From positions 1-38,689 of the IMG/VR virus record IMGVR_UViG_3300035698_027676: DNA of 38,689 nucleotides; one strand, given 5' to 3'. The position numbers and the translations under genes are program-made. This DNA is from a virus. Numbering within the stretch: the first letter of the stretch is position 1; each line of letters opens with the position of its first letter. Positions 13,989-22,351 of the stretch are shown here, one piece after another. A model generated the notes under the pieces. It was given only the letters and a program-made list of their open reading frames with translations, was not told the DNA's origin and made no database searches.

Positions 13989-14282
13989 TCATTCCATTTG
14001 TTTAACATACCTTCTAGGAACATAAAAAGATCCAGAATCAACTTTGATAAGAAAATTTGTACTATCAACATCTGAAATAGTTCCGCCATTTTCTACAAAG
14101 TCTACAGCAAGTTCTTTAGTTGTTCCATCTTCTGGAGTTATATGACGAATTAAATTTTTTCTAACCACTTTGGATTCAACTACCAATCCTTTAAGGTTGG
14201 GACAATTCATTTTTACATCATCTGGATCTTGTTTAATCCATTTTTTAAAATCACCCATATTAAAATAACTTAGATTATCCAT
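13989..14282 (-). CDS. Hypothetical protein, 97 aa, last gene of the fibre operon
   Basis: Small protein with an acidic helical N-terminus (FKKWIKQDPDDVKM) and a beta-rich C-terminus (NFLIKVDSGSFYVPRRYVKQ) that could be an SH3-like barrel. Good Shine-Dalgarno (GAGGAA) sits in the end of the preceding gene, one base away. As the last member of the tight minus-strand operon 13989-21665 it is likely made with the fibres, possibly as a chaperone or accessory. Not recognised. Confidence 0.55.
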   Translation of the reverse strand: MDNLSYFNMGDFKKWIKQDPDDVKMNCPNLKGLVVESKVVRKNLIRHITPEDGTTKELAVDFVENGGTISDVDSTNFLIKVDSGSFYVPRRYVKQME

Positions 14283-14283
14283 T

Positions 14284-15132
14284 CTATTCCTCTAAGAAAA
14301 AATCTGTAATGTTTTCCAACGATATATAGTTGGCATGTTCCAGCTTTATTCCTTTGGAACAATTTCCTATTTTAACTCCTTGTGTTTTAAGCCAATATAG
14401 ACATGCATCAATAACATGTTGAGACATGATTTGTTGAGGATAAGTCCACAAACCATTGTCTAAATTTTCGGCTGTAGCTCTTTCTTCTTTAAAACTATCA
14501 TCACAACAAAAAAGGAGTAATTTTTGGACTCCTAAAGTGTATGCCAAGTGAATTGCTGCACAAATCGGATTTCTATAATCATCTAAAATTGTTTCAGCTT
14601 TAATTTGTGGCGAATACTTTTGATCTAAAGTCGGTGTATAAAAAAAGAGTGATCCATCATAATTTCTTGTAAATAATGGATTAGTTCTGGTGGATGCCAC
14701 ACAATCAGGAAAGTATCGGTGTTTTTTGGGTAAGTATCTAGCACATTCTTCAAAAGGATTATTAGCTACATAAAAAGATATAGCTCTCTTTTTGGATGCT
14801 TTCTCTCCCACCATTTTCCATTTTGCCAAAGTTCCATTTGTACTAATAATTTTTACATCTTTGTATGAAAATTCTGCTAATTTTTCTTGTTGTTCTTCAA
14901 AATCATAACCATCCGAAACAATAATTAAATTTGGGTAAATTATATTTCTTTCTTCTAATGTCGAATTAATTTTGTGAACATTAGACAATTCATTTTTCAA
15001 AAAAAGCCTTATATCTCGTTCATTACAAAGATTATTGATGTCAATTTTAGGGGTTCTTTGGGTAAAGTCGCGCACCCACATACCTTCTTCTGTCAGAAGA
15101 TAATTGTTGTCGTATTTCTTTTTAATTCTCAT
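14284..15132 (-). CDS. DUF115/MAF-like putative glycosyltransferase
   Basis: 282 aa. Residues 188-212 (NPICAAIHLAYTLGVQKLLL, then FCCDDSF) match the family pattern of an Asn-containing loop, a helix, and a strand ending in Asp. A late GIKLEHANYISLENI (261-275) resembles the C-terminal segment of DUF115 / MptE-like / motility-accessory-factor proteins. Some of these transfer nonulosonic acid or related sugars to flagellin Ser/Thr. Family assignment is by eye. The start ATG (15132-15130) overlaps the stop of the repeat-fibre gene as ATGA, so translation is coupled to that fibre. That makes the fibre the obvious candidate substrate. Confidence 0.55.
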   Translation of the reverse strand: MRIKKKYDNNYLLTEEGMWVRDFTQRTPKIDINNLCNERDIRLFLKNELSNVHKINSTLEERNIIYPNLIIVSDGYDFEEQQEKLAEFSYKDVKIISTNGTLAKWKMVGEKASKKRAISFYVANNPFEECARYLPKKHRYFPDCVASTRTNPLFTRNYDGSLFFYTPTLDQKYSPQIKAETILDDYRNPICAAIHLAYTLGVQKLLLFCCDDSFKEERATAENLDNGLWTYPQQIMSQHVIDACLYWLKTQGVKIGNCSKGIKLEHANYISLENITDFFLEE

Positions 15133-17609
15133 TTGTTTGGATTACAAGGAACCAAGGCAAAGCATGGTTGTTCGCCTTCTTCGCCGCCAATTAAATTAGA
15201 GGTGTTGAATTGGACCGGTACTGGTCCACCTTTGTAAACGAGTGGTATCTCTAAATTTTCTGGCACTTCTAAACGAGCAATTATTTGAGAGGGCATCTTG
15301 ACTTCGATAGAATCTGGCATTCCTCGAACTTCTATAAAATCAGGTATTCCAGAAGCATCCAATTTTATTTGAGTAGGGAAGTTTTCGGGAGTCAAAAGAC
15401 GAATTACATCTGGCACATTTGATTCTAATTTTATGGATTTGGGTAAATCTTGTGCTATAAGTTCAATATGTTGTGGAATTTCCTCGCTAGTTATTTTTAT
15501 ACTTCTGGGCAGTGGTGGTCCGCTCCATTCCATTTTAATATTGGGTATCTCAGGAACTTCTAAAGAAATACTTTGAGGCACATCGTGTCGAACATTAATG
15601 TCTGGAATTGTCGGTGCTACGATTTTAATTTCAGAAGGTATTCCAAGACTTTTTGCCTTAAAATTTAATGGAGGGGGTTTAAATGCGTCTTTTTGAAGAG
15701 AAGAACCTTCATCAATTAATTTTTTAGTTGTTGCTCTAGAAGCAGCACTAGTATTAAAAAGTGCTGCTGGTTCCGTACAAGAAACATCTACTGAAATAGA
15801 GCAATCACAACTTATAGTTGGTACTTCGCCCCATGAAACAGTAATTTCAGGAGTGGAATCAAATACCACTTGAATTTCATCTGGAAGGCTATCTGTTAAA
15901 GTTACGGTGATGTCTTGAAGACTATCTGTTAAAGTTACATCAATGGTGGTCGGTATATTGTCTATTACATTAATGGTGGTTGGTATATTGTCTATTACAT
16001 TAATGGTGGTTGGTATATTATCTGTTACAGTAATGGTATCTGGCACATCATCTGTTACAGTGATATCGTATTCCAGACTATCCAATACGTTAATCTCGTA
16101 TTCTAGACTATCTACTACAGTAATTTCTGATGGAATGTCATCTATAACAGTAATAAATGAAGGAACATCAATTGTAGCTGTAAATGACATTTCTGAAGGA
16201 AATTCGGCAATCAGTCTTATTTCTGAAGGTATATCTCCAACAATATTGATTACAGAAGGTATGTCGCAGCCTGTAAGTTCAATTGTTGATGGTATACTAT
16301 CAAGAACTATAATTGTTGATGGTATATCCGTACCAATAATAGAAATGGTGTCCGGAATTATCAAAGAAATCGTGGTTGGAATTTCTGCTATCAAAGAAAT
16401 CGTGGATGGAATATCCACTATTACAGAAATAGTAGATGGAATATCATCAATTACAATAATTGTGCTTGGAATATCTAAACTATCCCAAATAATGATGCTT
16501 GTCGGAAAACTGTCAAAGACAATAATTGTGCTGGGAATATCATCAATTACAATAATTGTGCTGGGAATATCATCAATTACAATAATTGTGCTGGGAATAC
16601 TATCAATTAAGATGATTGTGCTGGGAAGATTTGGCATATCTAGTGTAATTACACTTGGAATATTAATATCTATAGTCGGAATGATAATTGATGGTATGTT
16701 AATGTCTGGTATGTTAATGTTTGGAATGTCCAAACATGGAAAAACAATTTGAGGAAGTTCTAACGTTGGAACGGGAATGTCGATATCAGGAACTACTATT
16801 TCAGGTATTTCTATTTCAGGAATAGGAATGCTAAAAGTTTCCTCTTCTTCTTCTGTTGTTGGCTCTACTAAAGGAATTCTGTCAGAGGGAGTTTGTATGA
16901 CTGTGCATACTTCACTAGTAACTGTAATTATTGGATCAACAATAGAATTGGCTGGATAAGTATGGGTTCCAGACAATTCTGAGTTTGTAGAAGTTCCATC
17001 TCCAAATTCTATTTTAAAATTAGTGTACTGACCTATAAGCGTCACAGAATATTCAGCAAGTGTGTCGTAACAACTAGTGGGATTGTCCTGTATTTGAAAA
17101 TCAAAATTAACAGTTACACAATATGCATCATCAATACAGGTTGGTTCATCAACTAATCTGCTAATTTTATCGTCAATATCTAAAATAAAAAGTTCTGTGG
17201 CTTGAATAGCATAAGCTATTTGATTGTGATGTTCTGCTACAACAAATCCTCTAACCCAAGTCCCTCGCCGTCCTTCGGGATCACCAGGGATGGGTTCTGT
17301 GGATGCTAAGTTAAACTGAGTTTGATCTCCACCTATGTTTCTGGCACACCTTGTGAATTTATAAATTTTTCCATTAGCATTTTTTTCTACTGAATCATAG
17401 TAAAAAAGTTCTCCATTGATGCTGCTAAATCCATTTTCAGGCCAGATTTCTAATTCGTTAACTCCAACAGGTATAATTTCAATTTCTTCTGCCCAAGCAG
17501 GATTATTTTGCGCAAGTCGAGCCTCACTGGTACTAAAGACCAGATATAATGTTCTGTTAGAGTCTATTGCTTTTGGATAGACAGGTTGCGGTGGAAAACC
17601 AACGGCCAT
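15129..17609 (-). CDS. Fibre protein with PKD domain and long 10-residue IPSTI-type repeat shaft
   Basis: 826 aa. Residues 10-140 are the N-terminal domain shared with the next two fibre genes, ending in VVAEHHNQIAYAI. Residues 165-235 are a PKD-like Ig fold (EFGDGTSTNSELSGTHTYP). Residues 255-600 consist of about 30 ten-residue repeats, consensus D-I-P-S-T-I-x-V-I-D, with Pro at a fixed position and alternating hydrophobic residues. Residues 650-790 hold a second diverged set (IPxxIKL). The C-terminus has paired cysteines (Cys816, Cys822). The repeats probably form a beta-type shaft (solenoid or intertwined trimer). It is probably a receptor-binding or spacer fibre. Shine-Dalgarno AGGAGG. 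Confidence 0.78.
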   Translation of the reverse strand: MAVGFPPQPVYPKAIDSNRTLYLVFSTSEARLAQNNPAWAEEIEIIPVGVNELEIWPENGFSSINGELFYYDSVEKNANGKIYKFTRCARNIGGDQTQFNLASTEPIPGDPEGRRGTWVRGFVVAEHHNQIAYAIQATELFILDIDDKISRLVDEPTCIDDAYCVTVNFDFQIQDNPTSCYDTLAEYSVTLIGQYTNFKIEFGDGTSTNSELSGTHTYPANSIVDPIITVTSEVCTVIQTPSDRIPLVEPTTEEEEETFSIPIPEIEIPEIVVPDIDIPVPTLELPQIVFPCLDIPNINIPDINIPSIIIPTIDINIPSVITLDMPNLPSTIILIDSIPSTIIVIDDIPSTIIVIDDIPSTIIVFDSFPTSIIIWDSLDIPSTIIVIDDIPSTISVIVDIPSTISLIAEIPTTISLIIPDTISIIGTDIPSTIIVLDSIPSTIELTGCDIPSVINIVGDIPSEIRLIAEFPSEMSFTATIDVPSFITVIDDIPSEITVVDSLEYEINVLDSLEYDITVTDDVPDTITVTDNIPTTINVIDNIPTTINVIDNIPTTIDVTLTDSLQDITVTLTDSLPDEIQVVFDSTPEITVSWGEVPTISCDCSISVDVSCTEPAALFNTSAASRATTKKLIDEGSSLQKDAFKPPPLNFKAKSLGIPSEIKIVAPTIPDINVRHDVPQSISLEVPEIPNIKMEWSGPPLPRSIKITSEEIPQHIELIAQDLPKSIKLESNVPDVIRLLTPENFPTQIKLDASGIPDFIEVRGMPDSIEVKMPSQIIARLEVPENLEIPLVYKGGPVPVQFNTSNLIGGEEGEQPCFALVPCNPNK
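15240..15644 (-). repeat. Second, diverged repeat block of the fibre
   Basis: Encodes about a dozen 10- to 14-residue units of the form [IV]P-x-x-I-[KE]-[LV], for example IPSEIKIV, LPKSIKLE, FPTQIKLD, MPDSIEVK. They are more charged than the first block and not similar enough in DNA to be recent duplicates. Confidence 0.7.
15810..16847 (-). repeat. In-frame 30-bp tandem repeats of the fibre shaft
   Basis: Roughly 30-bp units encode IPSTIIVIDD-like decapeptides. Near-identical copies occur about 16515-16610 (unit with TCATCAATTACAATAATTGT) and about 15945-16030 (unit with TCTATTACATTAATGGTGGT), which shows recent local duplication. Others have diverged at DNA level but keep the Pro and hydrophobic pattern. 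Confidence 0.9.
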
Positions 17610-17626
17610 TTTATCCTCCTGCTTAT

Positions 17627-19945
17627 TTAGTAAAGACCCATCAAAAATTGAGTTCCTGAAGGTCTTATGCCCGCACTGTTAAATGTATTATCTGTATTTG
17701 TAAATTTTATAAAAGCACTTGTGCTATAATCATAACTCAAATAAGCTACATGTTCTTTGTCAGATGTTGCTAAAAATTTGTTAGCTTTATTGTCAAAATT
17801 AGATACGTCTGAATCTTGCAATGAGCTAAAAGTAACAGTAGAAGTGTTGGCTCCTGTAATTTCCCAAGTGCCAGAAGCATCATTATATGCCGAAATGTCT
17901 CCTGAATTATTAAAAAAGAAAATACCATTACTCATTGTAACAAGTTGTCCCTCGGTTTTTGATGGTCCGGCCAAATCTGGTAGTGTTGTTAATGTTAAAA
18001 ATTCGTCACCTACCGTTCCTTGTGTTTTGTAAAAATCTAATATTCTGAAAAATTCATTTACCCCAGCGTTTCTCAAAATATACCCAGTACTATCTTTCCA
18101 GGCCGTTCTATAAACTGCAAAATATCCATTCGTAGGGATGCCCGATGAAAATGAAGATGGATGTTCCAGCAATACATCTGCTCCATTTTCAAAAAATGAA
18201 GAAGTTAAAGTCTCAGAAGAATTAGCACCGGTTCCAAGAGCATATGTTACTCTTGTCGGATTAGCTGGATTGGTACCTGAAGGCGCAACATGTTTTTGAG
18301 ATCCAAACAAAAAATAGATATATTGGTCAGACACTAACGAACACCAATTCCACGGCATGCCAGAAACATCTGAAAAAGAAGAATATGTATCGGCAAATCC
18401 ATTAAATTGTTTATTGGTTATTTTTTGTGTGGCATAATTAGCTCCTCCTGATGCCCAAAACAAAAGAGAAGATCCATGCTCTCCAGAACCCAATGTTCCT
18501 TGTGGAGCGAAAGAAGTATTTTTTGCAAATTCAGATTTTGCCCTTACTTCAGCATCTTCGTGGTATGCTGCTCCTTGTAAGTAATCAAGAAAGGTGTTAT
18601 CTCTACTAACTGTTAATGTTTGGTCACCCGTTTTAAAGGTTTCGCTAATCAATCCATACTCATTAGTTTTTGTAGTGCCGCCACTTTTGTTGTCTTCGGT
18701 TTGGAAAGTCCATAACCATAAATTTTGAGATTCTATGATGTCGATAGAGTCTTCATAAGTTGTAATTCTAAAAGATCCTAATTGCGTATCTACTCTAAGT
18801 TGCAAATCATAAAGTCCACCAACGGCATATGCTGCTCTTGTACTTGATAAATTTCCATGTGTTAAATCGTCTCCCAAATTCCAAGTATATTCAATAATGG
18901 GATCAATTTTAGATCCACTCCCATCCAATAATTCTCCACCATATGTTCTTGTAGTGGTGTTGGGGTTTTCTCCATCTGGAATTTCCATTTCTATAAAGGT
19001 GTTTGTTGCTGATCTTATTTTTGGAGGGGTTGTATATGGACCACCTATAGGAGTTCCTTGTGTTACATTTTGACTTGCTTTGGGATCAAAATCTATTACA
19101 GCTTCATTTGGAGCTTCTACTCTTGCGTGGATATAGTTAAAAAAAGTCACACTGTTGATTCCATATTCATTACTTATCGTAAGTGTCACGTCATAAATAT
19201 CAGGGCACGTATAACATTTTGTTAGAGACCCCCCATCTAGGTCTCTAACGGTTACATTTGTTTGATTAGTTGGAACTACGGAAGTTACAGAGATTGTTCG
19301 AGGTAAAGTTATTGCAGATGTAGAAATTGTAGAAGTGCAATCATCACCAAAATCCCAAGTATAAATAACTGTACCATCCCCCAAACGAAAACTCTCATCA
19401 GTAAACGTCACACACAAAGGCACTAAACCAATGCGCACATCAGCCGTAAACCATGGTCTAGGGGTAAAAATTAATTTCGTTAAAAAATTAAGTCGTCCTT
19501 CAATAGTGCTTCCCCCAGGAATGGTATCTGTCGTTCCTTCTATGCCTATAAATTCTTGCACCGCAATCAAAGCATCTTTAAGAGCATTGTGGTGGTGAGG
19601 CATTACATTTTGAGTAACATTGGTAATGGTTTTTGGTTTTACGACATCTGTAAAACCAGGAAGAAGTTGCAATCCAGTAAAAGTAGTAGAAGTTCTTGAG
19701 GTGTAATAAAAAGTAAGAGCCCTTTTGTCAATATCGCTACACTGTTCTGTTAGTGTTATGAAGCCAGTAGTCGGAAAAAGACTAATTACACCACCATCAC
19801 CAGCCTCTAATTCTTCTATAGTTATAGAAGTGTCTGCTGGATCGTAATCTTCTGCAAGTCGAACACGCAAAGCGTCATGAACAACAAATAAATTAGTATC
19901 TGTGTCCAATTGCGTTGGATAATTACTGCCACTTGGAATAGTCAT
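17627..19945 (-). CDS. Fibre/adhesin protein with two PKD-like domains
   Basis: 772 aa. Residues 10-135 are the shared N-terminal domain with the motif MPHHHNALKDALIAVQEFIG (115-134), nearly the same as in the 351-aa paralogue. Two PKD-like Ig domains follow: about 160-275 (YTWDFGDDCTST) and about 280-405 (YTWNLGDDLTHG). Residues 410-772 are a large beta-rich C-terminal domain with aromatic repeats (WNWCSLVSDQYIYFLFGSQK), plausibly a beta-propeller or sugar-binding head; I cannot name the family. Its ATG shares a base with the preceding stop (TAATG), so it is coupled. Probably one of several tail-borne receptor-binding proteins. Confidence 0.72.
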   Translation of the reverse strand: MTIPSGSNYPTQLDTDTNLFVVHDALRVRLAEDYDPADTSITIEELEAGDGGVISLFPTTGFITLTEQCSDIDKRALTFYYTSRTSTTFTGLQLLPGFTDVVKPKTITNVTQNVMPHHHNALKDALIAVQEFIGIEGTTDTIPGGSTIEGRLNFLTKLIFTPRPWFTADVRIGLVPLCVTFTDESFRLGDGTVIYTWDFGDDCTSTISTSAITLPRTISVTSVVPTNQTNVTVRDLDGGSLTKCYTCPDIYDVTLTISNEYGINSVTFFNYIHARVEAPNEAVIDFDPKASQNVTQGTPIGGPYTTPPKIRSATNTFIEMEIPDGENPNTTTRTYGGELLDGSGSKIDPIIEYTWNLGDDLTHGNLSSTRAAYAVGGLYDLQLRVDTQLGSFRITTYEDSIDIIESQNLWLWTFQTEDNKSGGTTKTNEYGLISETFKTGDQTLTVSRDNTFLDYLQGAAYHEDAEVRAKSEFAKNTSFAPQGTLGSGEHGSSLLFWASGGANYATQKITNKQFNGFADTYSSFSDVSGMPWNWCSLVSDQYIYFLFGSQKHVAPSGTNPANPTRVTYALGTGANSSETLTSSFFENGADVLLEHPSSFSSGIPTNGYFAVYRTAWKDSTGYILRNAGVNEFFRILDFYKTQGTVGDEFLTLTTLPDLAGPSKTEGQLVTMSNGIFFFNNSGDISAYNDASGTWEITGANTSTVTFSSLQDSDVSNFDNKANKFLATSDKEHVAYLSYDYSTSAFIKFTNTDNTFNSAGIRPSGTQFLMGLY

Positions 19946-21000
19946 TAAATCACCACTATACTTTCTTTTAAAAAGGCTCTTCGTAATCTTTCATCAGAGA
20001 AGACGATAATAAGATTAGGAGTGTATTCTCCCGGTTCTGTGTAAATATGGGTCGTTGTATGAATATTTGGATCTTCTACACTAAAATTCTCACCATCTCC
20101 AAAAACCCAATATCTTTGTAAAACATCTCCATCTGTTTGATCTACAAAATTAAAAGTAGCTGCTTCTGCGGTGGGGTTAGTTCCTGCCAATACCAATGCC
20201 GCCGCTGTTTCTGTGGAATATGCTGGTTTTGATGTGTCTGTTTGAACTACATAATAAAAAGGTGTGATTTGATCCTCAGATACTTCAATGTAATTTCTTT
20301 TAGTGGTCACTCCTTGACCACCTGTTGAAGTGATAACATTTAGTTTTACGGTATAAGTTCCTTCATTTTGATAAATATGTGTTGGATTTTGTTCAATTGA
20401 ATAACTTCCATCACCAAAATCCCAGAGATATCTAATTATATGGCCATCTGAAAAATTATGAAAACTTACTGTAAGAGGAGGAACTCCTTTTAAAGGAAAT
20501 GCTCTAAATACTGCTTTGGGTGCTAGATATTTAACCTCTAAGTCATGCAATTTTTTAGAGATAGACCCCGCAGCAGGATCGACAGAAGCTCCGACTTTTG
20601 TTTCTATATTTAACATGGCGTCTTTAAGAGCATTATGATGTTCAGCCATTACAGAGTTGAGAACAGCAGACCCAGAAAGCCATTGATTTTGAGTAGATCC
20701 TGAAAATCCTCTCACAAGGTCTTTGAATACTGTGTTTGTGCGAGAATCATAATAAATTAATTCGGCGGTTCCGGATTCGCCCGCATCCCTACCTATTCTG
20801 AGAAGTCCTTTTGATGGAAATGCCGAAGCATCATTTACAACAATCATAGTTCCATTAAAAGGAAGAGCTTGTTTCAATATGGTTTCTGCATTATTTTTTG
20901 CTTCATAAAGAGAATCCACATCATCTGCTGCATCCGGAAAAAGAGAAAGATCACCCGACTCATATCCCTGATCCAAACTTGAAACTCTTTCAGTTGTCAT
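19945..21000 (-). CDS. Fibre protein with two PKD domains, short paralogue
   Basis: 351 aa. The shared N-terminal domain covers about 20-135 and ends in VMAEHHNALKDAMLNIETKVG-like sequence (118-137). PKD domain 1 is about 160-240 (YLWDFGDGSYSIEQNPTHIY, then GTYTVKL) and PKD 2 about 275-350 (YWVFGDGENFSVED, then GEYTPNL). There is no further head domain, so it looks like the minimal form of the three paralogues. Good Shine-Dalgarno (GAGGAA). PKD domains typically extend surface proteins and mediate protein or sugar contacts. The conserved N-domain is probably the virion attachment module. Confidence 0.75.
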   Translation of the reverse strand: MTTERVSSLDQGYESGDLSLFPDAADDVDSLYEAKNNAETILKQALPFNGTMIVVNDASAFPSKGLLRIGRDAGESGTAELIYYDSRTNTVFKDLVRGFSGSTQNQWLSGSAVLNSVMAEHHNALKDAMLNIETKVGASVDPAAGSISKKLHDLEVKYLAPKAVFRAFPLKGVPPLTVSFHNFSDGHIIRYLWDFGDGSYSIEQNPTHIYQNEGTYTVKLNVITSTGGQGVTTKRNYIEVSEDQITPFYYVVQTDTSKPAYSTETAAALVLAGTNPTAEAATFNFVDQTDGDVLQRYWVFGDGENFSVEDPNIHTTTHIYTEPGEYTPNLIIVFSDERLRRAFLKESIVVI

Positions 21001-21665
21001 TTTTCCTCATTTTTTATTTTTACAACTTTTTTAGCAGCACATTCTATTTGCTCCAACATATTCACTAATTCTTTTCGTATAGGAGTTTCTTTTCCCATCG
21101 CAAGAATACATTTTGCCAACTCTAAATCTAGTGGTTTATGTAATAGTAATCGTAATTTTACTTCTTCTGTATATTTTTCGTTCCAATATTCAAGATTGGT
21201 TTCAAGATCGTCAAATGGTTTTAGAGTTTCTATTTTTGCTAAATCTTCGTATGCTTGAATGAAAAACTCTGCTTCTTCTTCTGCGTCTTGGAGAGTGGCT
21301 CCCAATCTTTTTAAAGTTTTTTCCAAGTTGTTTTTTCTACGAACAATTTTGCGAATTTGAATTTCATGTGCTTTTTTTTCCAAATCACCAAAATTGCTAT
21401 TTTCCAAAGACTCTCGGCTTCGTTTAATATCTATGTTTGCCAACTCGATATCATCTTTAGCTTCTTCTATGCTAAGCCTTAGATTTTCAATAGATTCTTG
21501 TCTGGCTCGCAATTCCACGAGACATTTGCGCAATCTGGATTGAACTGTAGGTTCCTTTCCAAGGACAAAATACCGCAGTTGAAAGAATGTGTGACGATTG
21601 CGAATTTCTGGAGTTTCTAAAACCTGATTTATAGTAGACAGAAGATCTTTTTTTGGTATTGACAT
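20997..21665 (-). CDS. Coiled-coil protein, 222 aa, first gene of the fibre operon
   Basis: Long heptad-like helix from about 55 to 155 (RQESIENLRLSIEEAKDDIE, then IVRRKNNLEKTLKRLGATLQ), with a helical C-terminus. No enzymatic motif. The stop overlaps the next ATG as ATGA (20997-21000). Shine-Dalgarno AAGGAA precedes ATG 21665. It may be a fibre-assembly chaperone or connector because of its place at the head of the fibre operon. That role is inference only. Confidence 0.65.
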   Translation of the reverse strand: MSIPKKDLLSTINQVLETPEIRNRHTFFQLRYFVLGKEPTVQSRLRKCLVELRARQESIENLRLSIEEAKDDIELANIDIKRSRESLENSNFGDLEKKAHEIQIRKIVRRKNNLEKTLKRLGATLQDAEEEAEFFIQAYEDLAKIETLKPFDDLETNLEYWNEKYTEEVKLRLLLHKPLDLELAKCILAMGKETPIRKELVNMLEQIECAAKKVVKIKNEEK

Positions 21666-21716
21666 ATTATTGTTCCTTCTAGAGAATAGTGTTATCTTAA
21701 ATTAGTAGAGGGTTAT

Positions 21717-22304
21717 ATGGGTAAATTAGACAGAGCAGTAGGGTATCTTTCGGGTGCGATGGATTTTGCACCAGATCATGGAATTGTCTGGCGCAGAAAA
21801 TTTATAAAAATGTCCATTAAAGCTGGGTTGAAATTGGATTTTATTGATCCCACTAATAAACCTGGCGGTGAGGATATGCATATAGGGGAATGTAAAGAAT
21901 ATCAGGAACGGCTTCAGAGAGAAGGTAAATTTAAAGAACTTCGAGAATATGTTCGTAGATATCGTCATATTGATCTCCGATTTACAGATTTGTCAGATTT
22001 ACTTGTGGTACTTGTAAATCCGCTTATTCCTCAATGGGGAACAGCTAATGAACTTTATGTTGCTGAAGAGCAACATAAGCCCATATTTTTGATTTGCGAG
22101 GGCGGACTTTATAATTTGCCTCGTTGGCTTTTTGATGTAGTTCCATTAGATTATGTTTTTGATTCTCTTGAAGGAGTCATAGAAAAATTAGTTATTTTGG
22201 ATAATGAAGAAAATTTATGCGAAGAATGGGTTTTAGTTAGAAAATTTATTGAAGAAAGTCGAATGACTCATCATCAAGCAGAAAAACTATTTATGGACAT
22301 TTAA
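21717..22304 (+). CDS. Nucleoside 2-deoxyribosyltransferase-like enzyme
   Basis: 195 aa. The N-terminal YLSGAMDFAPDHGIVWRRKF (10-29) matches the family's substrate-binding start (Y-L-[SA]-G-x-M), and SDLLVVLVNPLIPQWGTANE (93-112) carries the Asp and the G-T-x-x-E segment with the presumed catalytic Glu112. Family enzymes cleave or exchange the N-glycosidic bond of deoxynucleosides or nucleotides via a covalent deoxyribosyl-Glu intermediate. Phage versions are usually placed in nucleotide salvage or base modification. It is an isolated plus-strand gene, divergent from the fibre operon, with Shine-Dalgarno AGAGGG. Confidence 0.75.
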   Translation: MGKLDRAVGYLSGAMDFAPDHGIVWRRKFIKMSIKAGLKLDFIDPTNKPGGEDMHIGECKEYQERLQREGKFKELREYVRRYRHIDLRFTDLSDLLVVLVNPLIPQWGTANELYVAEEQHKPIFLICEGGLYNLPRWLFDVVPLDYVFDSLEGVIEKLVILDNEENLCEEWVLVRKFIEESRMTHHQAEKLFMDI

Positions 22305-22351
22305 TTTATTCATCCTTCTCCTTAGCGAATAAAATGATAAGATGATGTGAT

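Noticed and set aside
16430-16630. 30-bp direct repeats that might suggest a CRISPR array
   Set aside because: Repeats are contiguous, in frame and coding, with no unique spacers; they are fibre-shaft codons.
15943-16752. 269-aa open frame on the plus strand opposite the fibre repeats
   Set aside because: It is the antisense of the 30-bp repeat array, with monotonous VVGILSITL-like content and no Shine-Dalgarno; an artefact of repeats.
22305-22333. TTTATTC ... GAATAAA inverted repeat between convergent genes as a terminator
   Set aside because: AT-rich 7-bp stem with a 15-base loop and no T-run; too weak to call.
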